Positions 37,577 through 46,672 of a stretch of DNA of 64,000 nucleotides are shown piece after piece. How positions within the stretch are numbered: position 1 is the first letter of the stretch; each line of letters opens with the position of its first letter. The notes beneath the pieces are model-generated. The model was not told the DNA's origin. It ran no database searches and saw only the letters and a list, made by a program, of their open reading frames with translations. The stretch spans positions 248,001-312,000 of the forward strand of contig CALSRG010000001.1 of assembly GCA_943788695.1 (NCBI GenBank). The letters run 5' to 3'. Source of the stretch: an uncultured Flavobacteriaceae bacterium (lineage in GTDB: Bacteria > Bacteroidota > Bacteroidia > Flavobacteriales > Flavobacteriaceae). The position numbers and the translations under genes were made by a program.

Positions 37577-38578
37577 TTATGGAACTGCAATTTCGTTTAC
37601 GATGGTATTGATAATATCTTCAGTGGTGACGTTTTCAGCTTCCGCCTCGTAGGTTAGGCCTATACGGTGGCGCAATACATCGAGCACAACTGCACGAACA
37701 TCTTCCGGGATGACATATCCACGTCGTTTTATAAAAGCATAACAGCGTGAAGCACTTGCTAAATTTATACTGCCTCGTGGAGAAGCACCAAACGAAATCA
37801 AGGCCTTTAGTTTATCAAGATTATATCGCTCAGGATAACGTGTAGCAAAGACAATATCTAGAATATATTTTTCAATTTTTTCGTCCATATAAACCATTTG
37901 AACTGCTTTTTGAGCCTGATCAATCTGTTTTAGTGTTACCACTTTTTTTACCTCTTCAGAATTACCCGACAGGTTGGCTCGAACAATCATCTGTTCTTCG
38001 TCCATTTTTGGATAATCAATTACGGTCTTTAGCATAAAGCGATCAACTTGTGCTTCTGGAAGGGGATAGGTCCCTTCTTGCTCAACAGGGTTTTGAGTAG
38101 CCATTACTAAAAAAGGCGCTTGAAGTTTAAAACTCTCTTCACCTATGGTAACTTGCTTTTCTTGCATCGCTTCGAGTAAGGCTGATTGAACTTTGGCTGG
38201 GGCACGGTTAATTTCATCTGCTAAAACAAAATTGGCGAAAACTGGACCTTTTTTGATGGTAAAATCATTCTCCTTGATATTATAAATCAGGGTTCCAACC
38301 ACATCAGCAGGAAGCAAATCAGGAGTAAATTGAATACGACTAAAACTTCCTCCCATAGCTTTGGCAAGGGTATTGATTGCTAACGTTTTGGCCAAACCGG
38401 GAACGCCTTCCAATAGAATATGTCCTTGACCAAGTAGTCCAATAAGTAAACGCTCAACCATGTGCTGCTGACCAACAATTACCTTACTCATTTCCATAGT
38501 CAGTAAGTCAATAAAAGCACTCTCTTTCTGAATTGTTTCATTCAGGGCGTTAATGTCTAAAGTCTTCTTTTCTTCCAC
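37577..38578 (-). CDS. MoxR family AAA+ ATPase
   Basis: A 333-residue AAA+ ATPase with P-loop GVPGLAKT at 58-65 and the Walker B motif LADEINRA near 119-126, an ATQNPVEQEGTYPLPEAQVDRF sensor region, and a C-terminal lid domain. MoxR ATPases act as chaperone-like factors for vWA proteins. It is the first gene of the Bat operon (moxR, DUF58, unknown, batA to batE). The start is a GTG at 38578 with no upstream ATG; the next Met (residue 28) would remove the conserved N-terminal helix. No promoter element was recognised in the 232-base gap. Confidence 0.94.
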   Translation of the reverse strand: MEEKKTLDINALNETIQKESAFIDLLTMEMSKVIVGQQHMVERLLIGLLGQGHILLEGVPGLAKTLAINTLAKAMGGSFSRIQFTPDLLPADVVGTLIYNIKENDFTIKKGPVFANFVLADEINRAPAKVQSALLEAMQEKQVTIGEESFKLQAPFLVMATQNPVEQEGTYPLPEAQVDRFMLKTVIDYPKMDEEQMIVRANLSGNSEEVKKVVTLKQIDQAQKAVQMVYMDEKIEKYILDIVFATRYPERYNLDKLKALISFGASPRGSINLASASRCYAFIKRRGYVIPEDVRAVVLDVLRHRIGLTYEAEAENVTTEDIINTIVNEIAVP

Positions 38579-38810
38579 AATATTTAAGTTTTGAAATGCT
38601 TCGCAAAGTGGTAAAATTTTTCGCTTTTCGATGTTAATAATTGGTTAAAAATTATTGAATCATAAATTAAAGAAAAGCCTCTCAAAGCAAAATTTTAACA
38701 GAAACCTTAGCCAAAAAGCTAGGGATTCGCCTAATGATGAAATTAAGGATATTAAATCTCGGCAAAACATCATGTTGCCAAGTTTAATTTTAAAGACGAG
38801 TTATGACTCT

Positions 38811-40361
38811 TTATAGATCAAATTTAATTCCTTGTGCCAAAGGTAAATCAGTAGTATAATTAATCGTATTTGTTTGACGTCTCATGTAAACTTTCCATGC
38901 GTCGCTGCCAGATTCACGTCCTCCACCAGTTTCTTTCTCTCCTCCAAAAGCTCCTCCAATTTCAGCCCCTGAGGTTCCAATGTTGACATTTGCAATCCCA
39001 CAATCACTCCCTGCTTGAGACAAAAACAGCTCAGCCTCTCTTAGATTGTTGGTCATAATGGCTGAAGAAAGACCTTGGTCAACTCCATTTTGAATGGCGA
39101 TCGCGTCAGTCACCGTACCCGAATATTTGATCAAATAGAGCACTGGCGCAAAAGTTTCGTGTTGAACAATTTGATAGCTATTCTCAGCCTCAGCAATTGC
39201 AGGTTTTACATAGCAACCACTTTCATAACCTTCGCCTTCAAGAACACCCCCGTCTACCAATAATTGACCGCCTTGTTCTACAACCGCTTTTAAAGCAGAT
39301 TGATACATAGCCACAGCATCTTTATCGATAAGCGGTCCAACGTGATTGTTTTCGTCTAATGGATTGCCAATACGCAATTGGCCATAGGCTTTAACGAGAG
39401 CTTCTTTAACTTGATCGAACATACTTTCGTGAATGATCAAACGTCGGGTTGATGTACAACGTTGACCTGCAGTTCCAACAGCACCAAATACAGCACCTAT
39501 AATAGTCATTTTAATATCAGCATCTGGCGTTACTATGATCGCATTATTACCCCCCAGTTCAAGCAAGGATTTGCCCAAACGCTTTGCCACTGCTTGAGCT
39601 ACCAGCCGACCCATTCTTGTACTTCCTGTTGCCGAAATTAAGGGCACACGTTTGTCATTGGACATCATTTCTCCAACTTTATGATCACCGTTAACTAAGC
39701 ATGAAATACCTTCGGGCAAGTTATTTTGTTTCAAAATATCAGCAATAATCATTTGACAAGCGACGCCGCACAGAGGTGCTTTTTCACTTGGTTTCCATAT
39801 ACATACATCACCACACACCCAAGCTAATGCTGTATTCCATGCCCAAACAGCTACTGGGAAATTAAACGCAGAAATGATACCAACAACTCCTAACGGATGG
39901 TACTGTTCATACATTCTATGTCCAGGTCTTTCACTGTGCATGGTAAGACCGTGCAATTGGCGTGACAGCCCTACGGCAAAATCGCAGATGTCAATCATTT
40001 CTTGAACCTCACCCAGTCCTTCTTGTAATGACTTACCCATTTCATAAGACACCAATTGTCCTAACGGTAATTTTAAATCTCTTAGTTTATTTCCAAATTG
40101 TCTTACTATCTCACCTCGAAATGGTGCAGGCATTTGACGCCAAACCGGAAAAGCAGCGGTTGCGGCAGTCATTGCTGTTTCGTAATCTGCTTCACTCGCA
40201 CCAATAACAGAAGCAATACGCTGACCGTCGACAGGGGAAAAACTGTCAAATATAGTGCCCCTAGAGAACCAGTTTTGACCAGTTGAGCAGCCGGCATTTT
40301 GATCTTTAAGCTGAAGTTGATTCAACATGTTAGAAATATTTAAAGCGGAAGAATTTGGCAT
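38811..40361 (-). CDS. Aldehyde dehydrogenase, ALDH7 (alpha-aminoadipic semialdehyde) type
   Basis: This 516-residue NAD(P)-dependent enzyme has the ALDH catalytic residues: Asn in ISAFNFPV (N167), general base Glu in LELGG (E268), and the nucleophile Cys in GQRCTSTRR (C302). The C-terminal GGAFGGEKETGGGRESGSD stretch and the long N-terminus are typical of the ALDH7 family (antiquitin, AmaB). It probably oxidises 2-aminoadipate semialdehyde or its cyclic form in lysine breakdown, or another amino-aldehyde. No lysine-catabolism gene lies nearby to confirm this. The gene stands alone. Confidence 0.92.
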   Translation of the reverse strand: MPNSSALNISNMLNQLQLKDQNAGCSTGQNWFSRGTIFDSFSPVDGQRIASVIGASEADYETAMTAATAAFPVWRQMPAPFRGEIVRQFGNKLRDLKLPLGQLVSYEMGKSLQEGLGEVQEMIDICDFAVGLSRQLHGLTMHSERPGHRMYEQYHPLGVVGIISAFNFPVAVWAWNTALAWVCGDVCIWKPSEKAPLCGVACQMIIADILKQNNLPEGISCLVNGDHKVGEMMSNDKRVPLISATGSTRMGRLVAQAVAKRLGKSLLELGGNNAIIVTPDADIKMTIIGAVFGAVGTAGQRCTSTRRLIIHESMFDQVKEALVKAYGQLRIGNPLDENNHVGPLIDKDAVAMYQSALKAVVEQGGQLLVDGGVLEGEGYESGCYVKPAIAEAENSYQIVQHETFAPVLYLIKYSGTVTDAIAIQNGVDQGLSSAIMTNNLREAELFLSQAGSDCGIANVNIGTSGAEIGGAFGGEKETGGGRESGSDAWKVYMRRQTNTINYTTDLPLAQGIKFDL

Positions 40362-40441
40362 GATATATAGATTTTAATTTGAATACGAACTTAAATAAAA
40401 TTGATCAAACAAGACGGGAATAGTTGATTAATAAGGCCTAT

Positions 40442-40909
40442 TTACCATTTTGAGAAAGGATTTTGACAGAGTTGTGAATTATAGTATTTTATGTCACCGG
40501 TGACTTCAGTTCCCAACCAATCGGGTAAATGAAATTTATCGGTTTCATGATTCAACTCAATTTCAGCTATTATTAAGCCCTCATTCACACCCTTAAATTC
40601 ATCTACTTCAAAAACGTTTGATCCTATAGGCACGATGTATCTGATTTTTTCTAAAAGTGGTGGTACGCAAAGCAACAGTAAGTCATTTGCCTCATCTTGC
40701 GGAATTACGGTTTCCCATTCAAATCGTGACATTCCCGATGCATTCGAAATACCTTTAACCGCTAGGAATCCATTGTTATTTTTTAATCTCACACGTACAG
40801 TCCGATGAGGATCGGTGGTTAAAAAACCTTGAATGATTGTAAAGTGATCGGTAGCTTTTTTTTTGAAAGCATTTGATCTTACCAAATATTTACGCTCAAT
40901 TTCAATCAT
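40442..40909 (-). CDS. CYTH domain protein
   Basis: A 155-residue protein of the CYTH superfamily (adenylyl cyclase/thiamine triphosphatase fold). It begins MIEIERKYLV, the ExExK metal and phosphate site, followed by a TVRVRLKNNNGFLAVKG strand pair with basic residues, and later acidic strands (EVDEFKG, AEIELNHE). CYTH proteins hydrolyse inorganic triphosphates such as tripolyphosphate or thiamine triphosphate, or bind polyphosphate. It is 14 bases after pyk and probably co-transcribed. Substrate is not predictable. Confidence 0.9.
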   Translation of the reverse strand: MIEIERKYLVRSNAFKKKATDHFTIIQGFLTTDPHRTVRVRLKNNNGFLAVKGISNASGMSRFEWETVIPQDEANDLLLLCVPPLLEKIRYIVPIGSNVFEVDEFKGVNEGLIIAEIELNHETDKFHLPDWLGTEVTGDIKYYNSQLCQNPFSKW

Positions 40910-40923
40910 GTCATGAACTCTTG

Positions 40924-42387
40924 TTAGACCCGACTTGCTTTCTTCATAACCTCTTCAGTAATCTCTGAAATACGAAGGGTATTTACCATGCCTTTATCGA
41001 TAATTGGCATCGCTGCCAAGCTTATCAGCATGTCACCCTCGTCTAAAAATCCAGCTTTGCATGCCAATATATTTAAATCTTCTACTGTTTCATCTGTACT
41101 TACGAAACGATCATAAAAGAAAACCTGAACGCCCCATAATAAGCTCAATCTATTAAGTATTCTAAGATTCGAAGAAAACACCAAAATATGAGCATGTGGA
41201 CGCCATGCCGAAATTTGGAAAGCGGTGTATCCGCTATTGGTCAATGTTGATATGGCTTTAGCATCTATCTCATTGGCCATATTAGCAGCGTGATAACAGA
41301 TTGATTTGGTGATGTATCGATTGGTTCTAATTTGCGGCGCATGTTTTGGAACACGAATCAACTCAGAATGTTCCACGCTGCGTAAAATTTCGCTCATTTT
41401 TTGAATCACTTCGACGGGATATTCTCCTACTGACGTTTCTCCAGACAGCATCACGGCATCTGCACCATCCATCACAGAATTTGCCACATCGTTAACCTCT
41501 GCTCGGGTTGGCGTGAGACTTGTAATCATGGTTTCCATCATTTGTGTTGCAATGATGACAGGGATACGGGCGCGTTTGGCACGATGCACCAATTGTTTCT
41601 GAATAAGTGGGACTTCGGCAGCCGGCATCTCTACACCTAAATCACCCCTTGCCACCATCAATCCGTCACAAAAGGCAACAATTTTATCGATATTGACTAT
41701 GGCTTCAGGTTTTTCAATTTTTGCTATTATCGGAATTTTGACTTCCGATTTTTCTTCAATAATGGCTTGTAAAAGTTTTAAGTCATCTTCATTTCTTACA
41801 AATGATAAAGCGATCCAATCCACCTGCTGTTCAATAGCAAAATCAGCATCTTTTAAATCTTTTGGTGTCAATGCTGGGAGGGATATTTTAGTGTTTGGAA
41901 GATTAACGCCTTTGTTGGATTTCAAAGGGCCTCCTTGAACAACAAGCGCTTCGACTGAAGATACACCATCAGAAGACACAACTTCAAATATTAGCTTGCC
42001 ATCGTCGAGTAAAATACGTTCTCCTGGTTGCACATCGGATGGGAACTCCAGATAATTCATAAATGCTTTTGTTTTGCTTCCGACAAAACGTTTCCCTGTT
42101 TTAAAAACAATGTGATCCCCAGGTTTCACAACTACACCATCTTCCATCACACCAACACGCAGTTTTGGGCCTTGTAAATCAGCTAAAATGGCAGTGTGGT
42201 AGCCGAATTCGTCATTGAGACTCCGAATAATTTTTATGCGTTCTTTAACGTCGTCGTAGTCTGCATGAGAAAAATTAATTCTAAAAACATTAACTCCAGC
42301 GTCTATCATCGCCTTTATGGTTTCTTTGCTACTCGATGCAGGACCTAGAGTTGCTACAATTTTTGTTTTATTTCGATTTTGATTCAT
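40924..42387 (-). CDS. pyk: Pyruvate kinase
   Basis: Pyruvate kinase makes pyruvate and ATP from phosphoenolpyruvate and ADP, the last step of glycolysis. The 487-residue enzyme starts MNQNRNKTKIVATLGPASSS, the usual N-terminus. It carries the KIEKPEA and MVARGDLGVEMP active-site segments and the ATQMMETMITSLTPTRAEV region. A C-terminal allosteric domain follows. The true ATG is at 42387; a TTG three bases earlier is an artefact. It overlaps the upstream IPExxxVDY gene (TGATG) and is followed by the CYTH gene. Confidence 0.97.
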   Translation of the reverse strand: MNQNRNKTKIVATLGPASSSKETIKAMIDAGVNVFRINFSHADYDDVKERIKIIRSLNDEFGYHTAILADLQGPKLRVGVMEDGVVVKPGDHIVFKTGKRFVGSKTKAFMNYLEFPSDVQPGERILLDDGKLIFEVVSSDGVSSVEALVVQGGPLKSNKGVNLPNTKISLPALTPKDLKDADFAIEQQVDWIALSFVRNEDDLKLLQAIIEEKSEVKIPIIAKIEKPEAIVNIDKIVAFCDGLMVARGDLGVEMPAAEVPLIQKQLVHRAKRARIPVIIATQMMETMITSLTPTRAEVNDVANSVMDGADAVMLSGETSVGEYPVEVIQKMSEILRSVEHSELIRVPKHAPQIRTNRYITKSICYHAANMANEIDAKAISTLTNSGYTAFQISAWRPHAHILVFSSNLRILNRLSLLWGVQVFFYDRFVSTDETVEDLNILACKAGFLDEGDMLISLAAMPIIDKGMVNTLRISEITEEVMKKASRV

Positions 42388-42869
42388 CAATAGAAAATTA
42401 AATTCATTTTACTTTTTACAGACTTTTTTTCAACAAGATATGCAGTCATCACTTGAGGTAAATCATGTAGTTGTGAAACTATAGATTTTACATCAACTGC
42501 CGCACCTTCCTCTTCAAATTTTACAAAAAAATTGACCTTGTCGTATTCGGGAATTAAATAATGTGTTTGGGTCATTAGTGTTTCGTTTGCAAAAAGCCCC
42601 TCATTCTCACCCATTGCAATATCAAAATGAAAATGATTTGAAACCAATTGCCATGAACAAAACTGTTTTTCATCAAACCATTCAAAGCAGCTGAAAGAAG
42701 CCACAGAGTTCTTAAAACTCAAATCGTGCGCCGTTCGCATTAATTTAAGATTTAAAAATTTGTTTATCAAGTAACACAATCTGAAATCTTCCGCGTCCGT
42801 ATGAATCGCAATCAGCTGGCTAAGGTCGGAGTCAAAATCGTTACTGAGAATTGAATATTTAGTCATCAT
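42387..42869 (-). CDS. IPExxxVDY-family protein
   Basis: A 160-residue cytoplasmic protein. It carries the motif IPEYDKVNF near its middle, matching the IPExxxVDY signature of a family found next to pyk and rnc in Flavobacteriaceae. The N-terminus is rich in Asp/Leu, with IAIHTDAEDFRLCYLINKFL. Its biochemical function is unknown. The longest frame starts at a GTG at 42884, but that lies inside a TAnnTTTG element, so the ATG at 42869 (or 42866) is preferred. Its stop overlaps the pyk ATG in TGATG. Confidence 0.85.
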   Translation of the reverse strand: MMTKYSILSNDFDSDLSQLIAIHTDAEDFRLCYLINKFLNLKLMRTAHDLSFKNSVASFSCFEWFDEKQFCSWQLVSNHFHFDIAMGENEGLFANETLMTQTHYLIPEYDKVNFFVKFEEEGAAVDVKSIVSQLHDLPQVMTAYLVEKKSVKSKMNLIFY

Positions 42870-42883
42870 TATATTTACTGACA

Positions 42884-42891
42884 CAAAGATA
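42884..42891 (-). promoter_or_regulatory. TAnnTTTG (-7) promoter element of the IPExxxVDY-pyk operon
   Basis: TATCTTTG on the minus strand is an exact match, 15-18 bases before the two possible ATGs. It argues against the GTG start inside it. Confidence 0.55.
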
Positions 42892-42971
42892 GATTATTCA
42901 TTTGGAGTAGATGAGAATGATTCATTGCTTTAAATCGATTAGTCCTCAATCCCCAGAATACGCTTAAAAGC

Positions 42972-43709
42972 TTACGGATTGATTTCCTTTTGAAGAATAT
43001 AATAGGCCCTTCTAGCTGCTTTCTCTTCGGCTTTCTTTTTGGAGGTATCTCGTCCTTTTGAAACTAAAATATTGTCCAAAATAAACTTGGCACAAAAATG
43101 CTTCACTGTATCGTTTCCTGTGTCTTCAAAACTTTGGAATTCAAATGACTTTTTATTTTTCTGTGACCATTCCACCAGCAAACCTTTATAACTCAAAATT
43201 TTAGATTCCAATTTCGAGATATCCACATGAGGATCGATTACCCTTCTGAAAATAAAGCCTTCGCAAGTATGGTATCCTCTGTCGAGATATATAGCACCAA
43301 CTAATGCTTCAAATAAATTTCCATAAACGTTTTCTCCAAATTGATTTCCTGTGTCACCTGCATTCAAAAACTGCTGCAAATTCAATTCTTTACCCAGTTC
43401 GTTGAGATGCGCACGACTGACAATTTTAGACCTCATTTCAGTGAGATAGCCTTCATCGCCGTCAGGGACTTTATGATAGAGAAAATTTGCGATGACCATT
43501 CCAAGAACCGCATCCCCTAAAAACTCCAAGCGTTCATAATTCTGAGGAACACCCTCAGCATTTGTTTTATGGACAGATTTGTGTAAAAATGCCAATTCAT
43601 AATATAGCGGAGATTTCACCTTGAATCCAAGAATGGCATCCAGCTTTGGTGAGAATAATGTACTTGGAACTGTTTTTGAGCGTTTGAATATGTTCTTCAA
43701 CCCACCCAT
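42972..43709 (-). CDS. rnc: Ribonuclease III
   Basis: RNase III cleaves double-stranded RNA and processes rRNA and mRNA. The 245-residue protein has the signature NYERLEFLGDAVLGMVIANF, an active-site region with NLFEALVGAIYLD, and a C-terminal dsRNA-binding domain (SYKGLLVEWSQKNKK onwards, ending KKKAEEKAARRAYYIL). The frame could extend to 43763 inside fabF, but the ATG at 43709 lies just after the fabF stop and fits the family start MGGLKNIFKRS. It forms an operon with acpP and fabF. Confidence 0.96.
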   Translation of the reverse strand: MGGLKNIFKRSKTVPSTLFSPKLDAILGFKVKSPLYYELAFLHKSVHKTNAEGVPQNYERLEFLGDAVLGMVIANFLYHKVPDGDEGYLTEMRSKIVSRAHLNELGKELNLQQFLNAGDTGNQFGENVYGNLFEALVGAIYLDRGYHTCEGFIFRRVIDPHVDISKLESKILSYKGLLVEWSQKNKKSFEFQSFEDTGNDTVKHFCAKFILDNILVSKGRDTSKKKAEEKAARRAYYILQKEINP

Positions 43710-43713
43710 TGAT

Positions 43714-44964
43714 TTACTCGAATTTTCTAAAAACAACACAGGCATTATGACCGCCAAAGCCAAAAGTATTGCTCATGGCGATATTAACATCACGTTTTTG
43801 AGCGCTGTTAAGTGTTAAATTGAGCTCTGGATTAATAGTTTCGTCTGGCGTACTATGGTTAATGGTTGGAGGAACAATACCCTTAGTAATAGACAAAATT
43901 GAAGATATGGCTTCAACCGCACCTGCTGCTCCTAGGAGATGACCTGTCATTGATTTGGTTGAATTGATATTGATGCTTTTGGCATGACTACCAAAGACCT
44001 CTGAAATTGCTTTCAACTCAGCGACATCACCTAATGGTGTTGAGGTGCCATGGGTATTAATGGCATCTACATCCACCGCTGAAATCTGAGCATCTCGCAG
44101 GCAATTTTCCATAACTGCTTTAACGCCAATACCTTCAGGATGCGGTGCTGTCATGTGATACGCATCGGAAGAAAGTCCGCCGCCAATAAGCTCGGCATAA
44201 ATGGTTGCTCCTCGATCTATAGCATGTTCATAGGATTCTAGCACAATCGCTCCAGCGCCTTCTCCTAAAACAAATCCATCACGGTTAGCATCAAAAGGAC
44301 GCGAAGCCGTCTTGGGATCATCATTTCTTACCGATAGAGCGTGCATCGCATTAAATCCACCAATTCCAGCAATAGTTACAGCTGCTTCACTTCCACCCGT
44401 TATGACAAGGTCGCAATATCCAAGCTTGATGTAATTCATTGCATCTATCATAGCATTGGCTGCCGAAGCGCAGGCAGAAACGGTGGTATAATTAGGCCCC
44501 ATAAAGCCATATTTCATGGAAATGTTTGCTGGTGCAATATCAGCGATCATTTTCGGTATAAAAAATGGATTGAAGCGCGGTGTGCCATCCCCGTTTGCAA
44601 AATTAATTGCTTCATTTTGAAAGGTTTCGAGTCCACCTATTCCAGCGCCCCAAATAATTCCAGCACGCAGTTTGTCTATTTTATCGAGATTAAGACCAGC
44701 ATCCAAGATAGCTTCATCAGAAGCTACCATGGCATATTGAGCGAATCGATCCATTTTTCGGGCCGATTTGCGGTCCATGTAATCGGTTATCTCAAAGTTT
44801 TTTAACTCGCAAGCAAAGTTGGTTTTGAACTTTTCAGAATCAAAATAAGTAATGGGCGCGGCCCCACTAACGCCAGCTACTAGAGCGTCCCAATAAGCAT
44901 CTTTATTATTGCCTATTGGCGTTAGCGCACCCAATCCTGTTACGACAACGCGTTTTAAGTTCAT
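43714..44964 (-). CDS. fabF: Beta-ketoacyl-ACP synthase II
   Basis: FabF extends acyl-ACP with malonyl-ACP in fatty acid synthesis. The 416-residue protein has the catalytic Cys in TVSACASAANAM (C165), a His in INTHGTSTPLGD and another in GHLLGAAGAVE, which together form the Cys-His-His triad. It follows acpP by 16 bases and precedes rnc, a conserved acpP-fabF-rnc order in this group. All motifs and length are standard. Confidence 0.98.
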   Translation of the reverse strand: MNLKRVVVTGLGALTPIGNNKDAYWDALVAGVSGAAPITYFDSEKFKTNFACELKNFEITDYMDRKSARKMDRFAQYAMVASDEAILDAGLNLDKIDKLRAGIIWGAGIGGLETFQNEAINFANGDGTPRFNPFFIPKMIADIAPANISMKYGFMGPNYTTVSACASAANAMIDAMNYIKLGYCDLVITGGSEAAVTIAGIGGFNAMHALSVRNDDPKTASRPFDANRDGFVLGEGAGAIVLESYEHAIDRGATIYAELIGGGLSSDAYHMTAPHPEGIGVKAVMENCLRDAQISAVDVDAINTHGTSTPLGDVAELKAISEVFGSHAKSININSTKSMTGHLLGAAGAVEAISSILSITKGIVPPTINHSTPDETINPELNLTLNSAQKRDVNIAMSNTFGFGGHNACVVFRKFE

Positions 44965-44980
44965 TAACTAAGGGTGTAAT

Positions 44981-45211
44981 TTATGCCTTCTCGATGTAAG
45001 CAATAGCTTGACCGACAGTGGCAATGTTTTCTGCTTGATCGTCTGGAATTTGAATATCGAATTCTTTTTCGAATTCCATAATCAATTCAACAGTATCCAA
45101 TGAATCGGCTCCTAAATCGTTTGTGAAGCTCGCATCAGCGACAACTTCGTTCTCATCAACTCCTAATTTGTCAACGATAATCGCTTTTACTCTTGATGCA
45201 ATGTCTGACAT
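44981..45211 (-). CDS. acpP: Acyl carrier protein
   Basis: ACP carries growing acyl chains as thioesters of 4'-phosphopantetheine. The 76-residue acidic protein has the prosthetic-group serine S37 in [15 protein letters not shown] and a typical four-helix pattern. It is the first gene of acpP-fabF-rnc. A TAnnTTTG element lies 30 bases before the ATG. Confidence 0.98.
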   Translation of the reverse strand: MSDIASRVKAIIVDKLGVDENEVVADASFTNDLGADSLDTVELIMEFEKEFDIQIPDDQAENIATVGQAIAYIEKA

Positions 45212-45241
45212 AATGTTTAGTTTTACGTTTTAATTAAGCGA

Positions 45242-45249
45242 CAAAAATA
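45242..45249 (-). promoter_or_regulatory. TAnnTTTG (-7) promoter element of acpP-fabF-rnc
   Basis: On the minus strand this reads TATTTTTG, an exact match about 30 bases before the acpP ATG. Confidence 0.55.
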
Positions 45250-45384
45250 TAAAAACTTTAATTGAAAGTTGTTTTTAATGTTTAAAATAACGTTTTGTCC
45301 AAACGACCCTTTGGTACAGTAAAAGACTAAAGTGGCCTACAAAGTTTAAATAATGGGACTTTTTTAAGATTTTAAATTGAGAAA

Positions 45385-45972
45385 ATGAAGTCATTTCATA
45401 ATATTTCGAAGATAAAAAAAATTGTGCTTTTTGCTTCAGGCAATGGATCAAATGTAGAAAATATTGTCCGTTTTTTTCTTAATGATAGCCTCGTTGATGT
45501 GGTTGCTGTGATTACAAATAATCCTAATGCAGGCGTTATTGATCGATGCGTGAAATTGGACGTTAAATGTGTCGTTTTGCCGAAAAACACTTGCTTAGAC
45601 GGTAAACTCCTCCATGCCGAGCTTCTAAATTTCAAGCCCGATTTGATTGTATTAGCAGGCTATTTGTTAAAAATCCCTGAGGAGATCGCTCAAACCTTTA
45701 AAATAATCAACATTCATCCCGCACTATTGCCAAAATACGGCGGTAAAGGGATGTATGGTCATCACGTTCATGAAGCCGTTATGGCGAATAAAGAGGGGAA
45801 AACCGGCATCAGTATCCATTATGTTAATGACAAATACGACGACGGGCAGATAATTTTTCAAGCATCATGTCAAATTGACCCTTCAGATAATGCTCAGAGC
45901 ATCGCGCAAAAAGTCCATCATTTAGAAATGATGTATTTTCCTAAAATTATTGCAAAAATATTACATGGCTAG
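45385..45972 (+). CDS. purN: Phosphoribosylglycinamide formyltransferase
   Basis: PurN formylates glycinamide ribonucleotide with 10-formyl-tetrahydrofolate in purine synthesis. The 195-residue enzyme has the N-terminal FASGNGSNVENI phosphate loop, the catalytic segment NIHPALLPKYGGKGMYG with its Asn and His, and a GISIHYVNDKYDDGQIIFQ segment with the catalytic Asp. It is divergent from acpP. The following RNase H gene overlaps its end by eight bases. Confidence 0.97.
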   Translation: MKSFHNISKIKKIVLFASGNGSNVENIVRFFLNDSLVDVVAVITNNPNAGVIDRCVKLDVKCVVLPKNTCLDGKLLHAELLNFKPDLIVLAGYLLKIPEEIAQTFKIINIHPALLPKYGGKGMYGHHVHEAVMANKEGKTGISIHYVNDKYDDGQIIFQASCQIDPSDNAQSIAQKVHHLEMMYFPKIIAKILHG

Positions 45973-46606
45973 AAAAGCTCCAAAATTTTACGTCGTCTGG
46001 AAAGGACATCACTCTGGAATTTTTGACAGCTGGGATGCCTGCAAAGTGCAAGTCCAAAATGTTCAAGGAGCGCAATTCAAAAGCTTTTCATCATTTGAAG
46101 AAGCTAAAGATGCTTTTAAAAGACCTTACAAAGCGTCTATTGGTAAAAATGTAAAAAAGTTGAGGGAGTTATCTGAAGTTGAACGCCTCAAAATTGGACA
46201 TCCTAATATGAAATCAATAGCTGTTGATGCTGCCGTTAAAGGAAATCCCGGACTTATGGAATATCGAGGTGTAGAAACAGAAAGCAAAACGGTCCTATTC
46301 AAGCAAGGCCCTTTTCAACAGGGCACTAATAATATTGGAGAATTTTTAGCTCTAGTGCATGGCTTAGCTTATCTCAAAAAAAATAATAGTGATCTCCTTT
46401 TATATAGTGATTCAAGAATTGCAATCAGTTGGGTCAAACAAAAAAAATGTAAAACCAAATTGGTTCAATCATCAAAAAATAAAGAGATATTTGACTTGAT
46501 TCAGCGTGCCACCGATTGGTTAAAAAACAATGATTATAAGACAACGATAGTCAAATGGGAAACTAAAGCCTGGGGCGAAATTCCAGCAGATTACGGGAGA
46601 AAATAA
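45965..46606 (+). CDS. Ribonuclease H with viroplasmin-like N-terminal domain
   Basis: The enzyme cuts the RNA strand of RNA-DNA hybrids. Residues 1-50 form a caulimovirus-viroplasmin-like domain (KFYVVWKGHHSGIFDSW), which binds hybrids. The catalytic domain follows, with acidic residues in IAVDAAVKGNPG, NIGEFLALVHGL and LLYSDSRIAISWV. The ATG at 45965 is chosen over the TTG at 45950 because the family starts with MARK or MAKK. It overlaps purN by eight bases and may be co-transcribed with it. Confidence 0.93.
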   Translation: MARKAPKFYVVWKGHHSGIFDSWDACKVQVQNVQGAQFKSFSSFEEAKDAFKRPYKASIGKNVKKLRELSEVERLKIGHPNMKSIAVDAAVKGNPGLMEYRGVETESKTVLFKQGPFQQGTNNIGEFLALVHGLAYLKKNNSDLLLYSDSRIAISWVKQKKCKTKLVQSSKNKEIFDLIQRATDWLKNNDYKTTIVKWETKAWGEIPADYGRK

Positions 46607-46643
46607 ACACATCATTAAACGCTTTCTTTTGAAGCATATGTAT

Positions 46644-46651
46644 TAGTTTTG
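46644..46651 (+). promoter_or_regulatory. TAnnTTTG (-7) promoter element of the PfkB-family kinase gene
   Basis: TAGTTTTG is an exact match 21 bases before the ATG at 46673. Confidence 0.5.
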
Positions 46652-46672
46652 TAGCAAAAGACAATTAATTAT

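Noticed and set aside
44341-44805. Open frame of 154 codons antisense to fabF
   Set aside because: It lies wholly inside fabF on the other strand, and its text has no domain. A shadow of codon bias.
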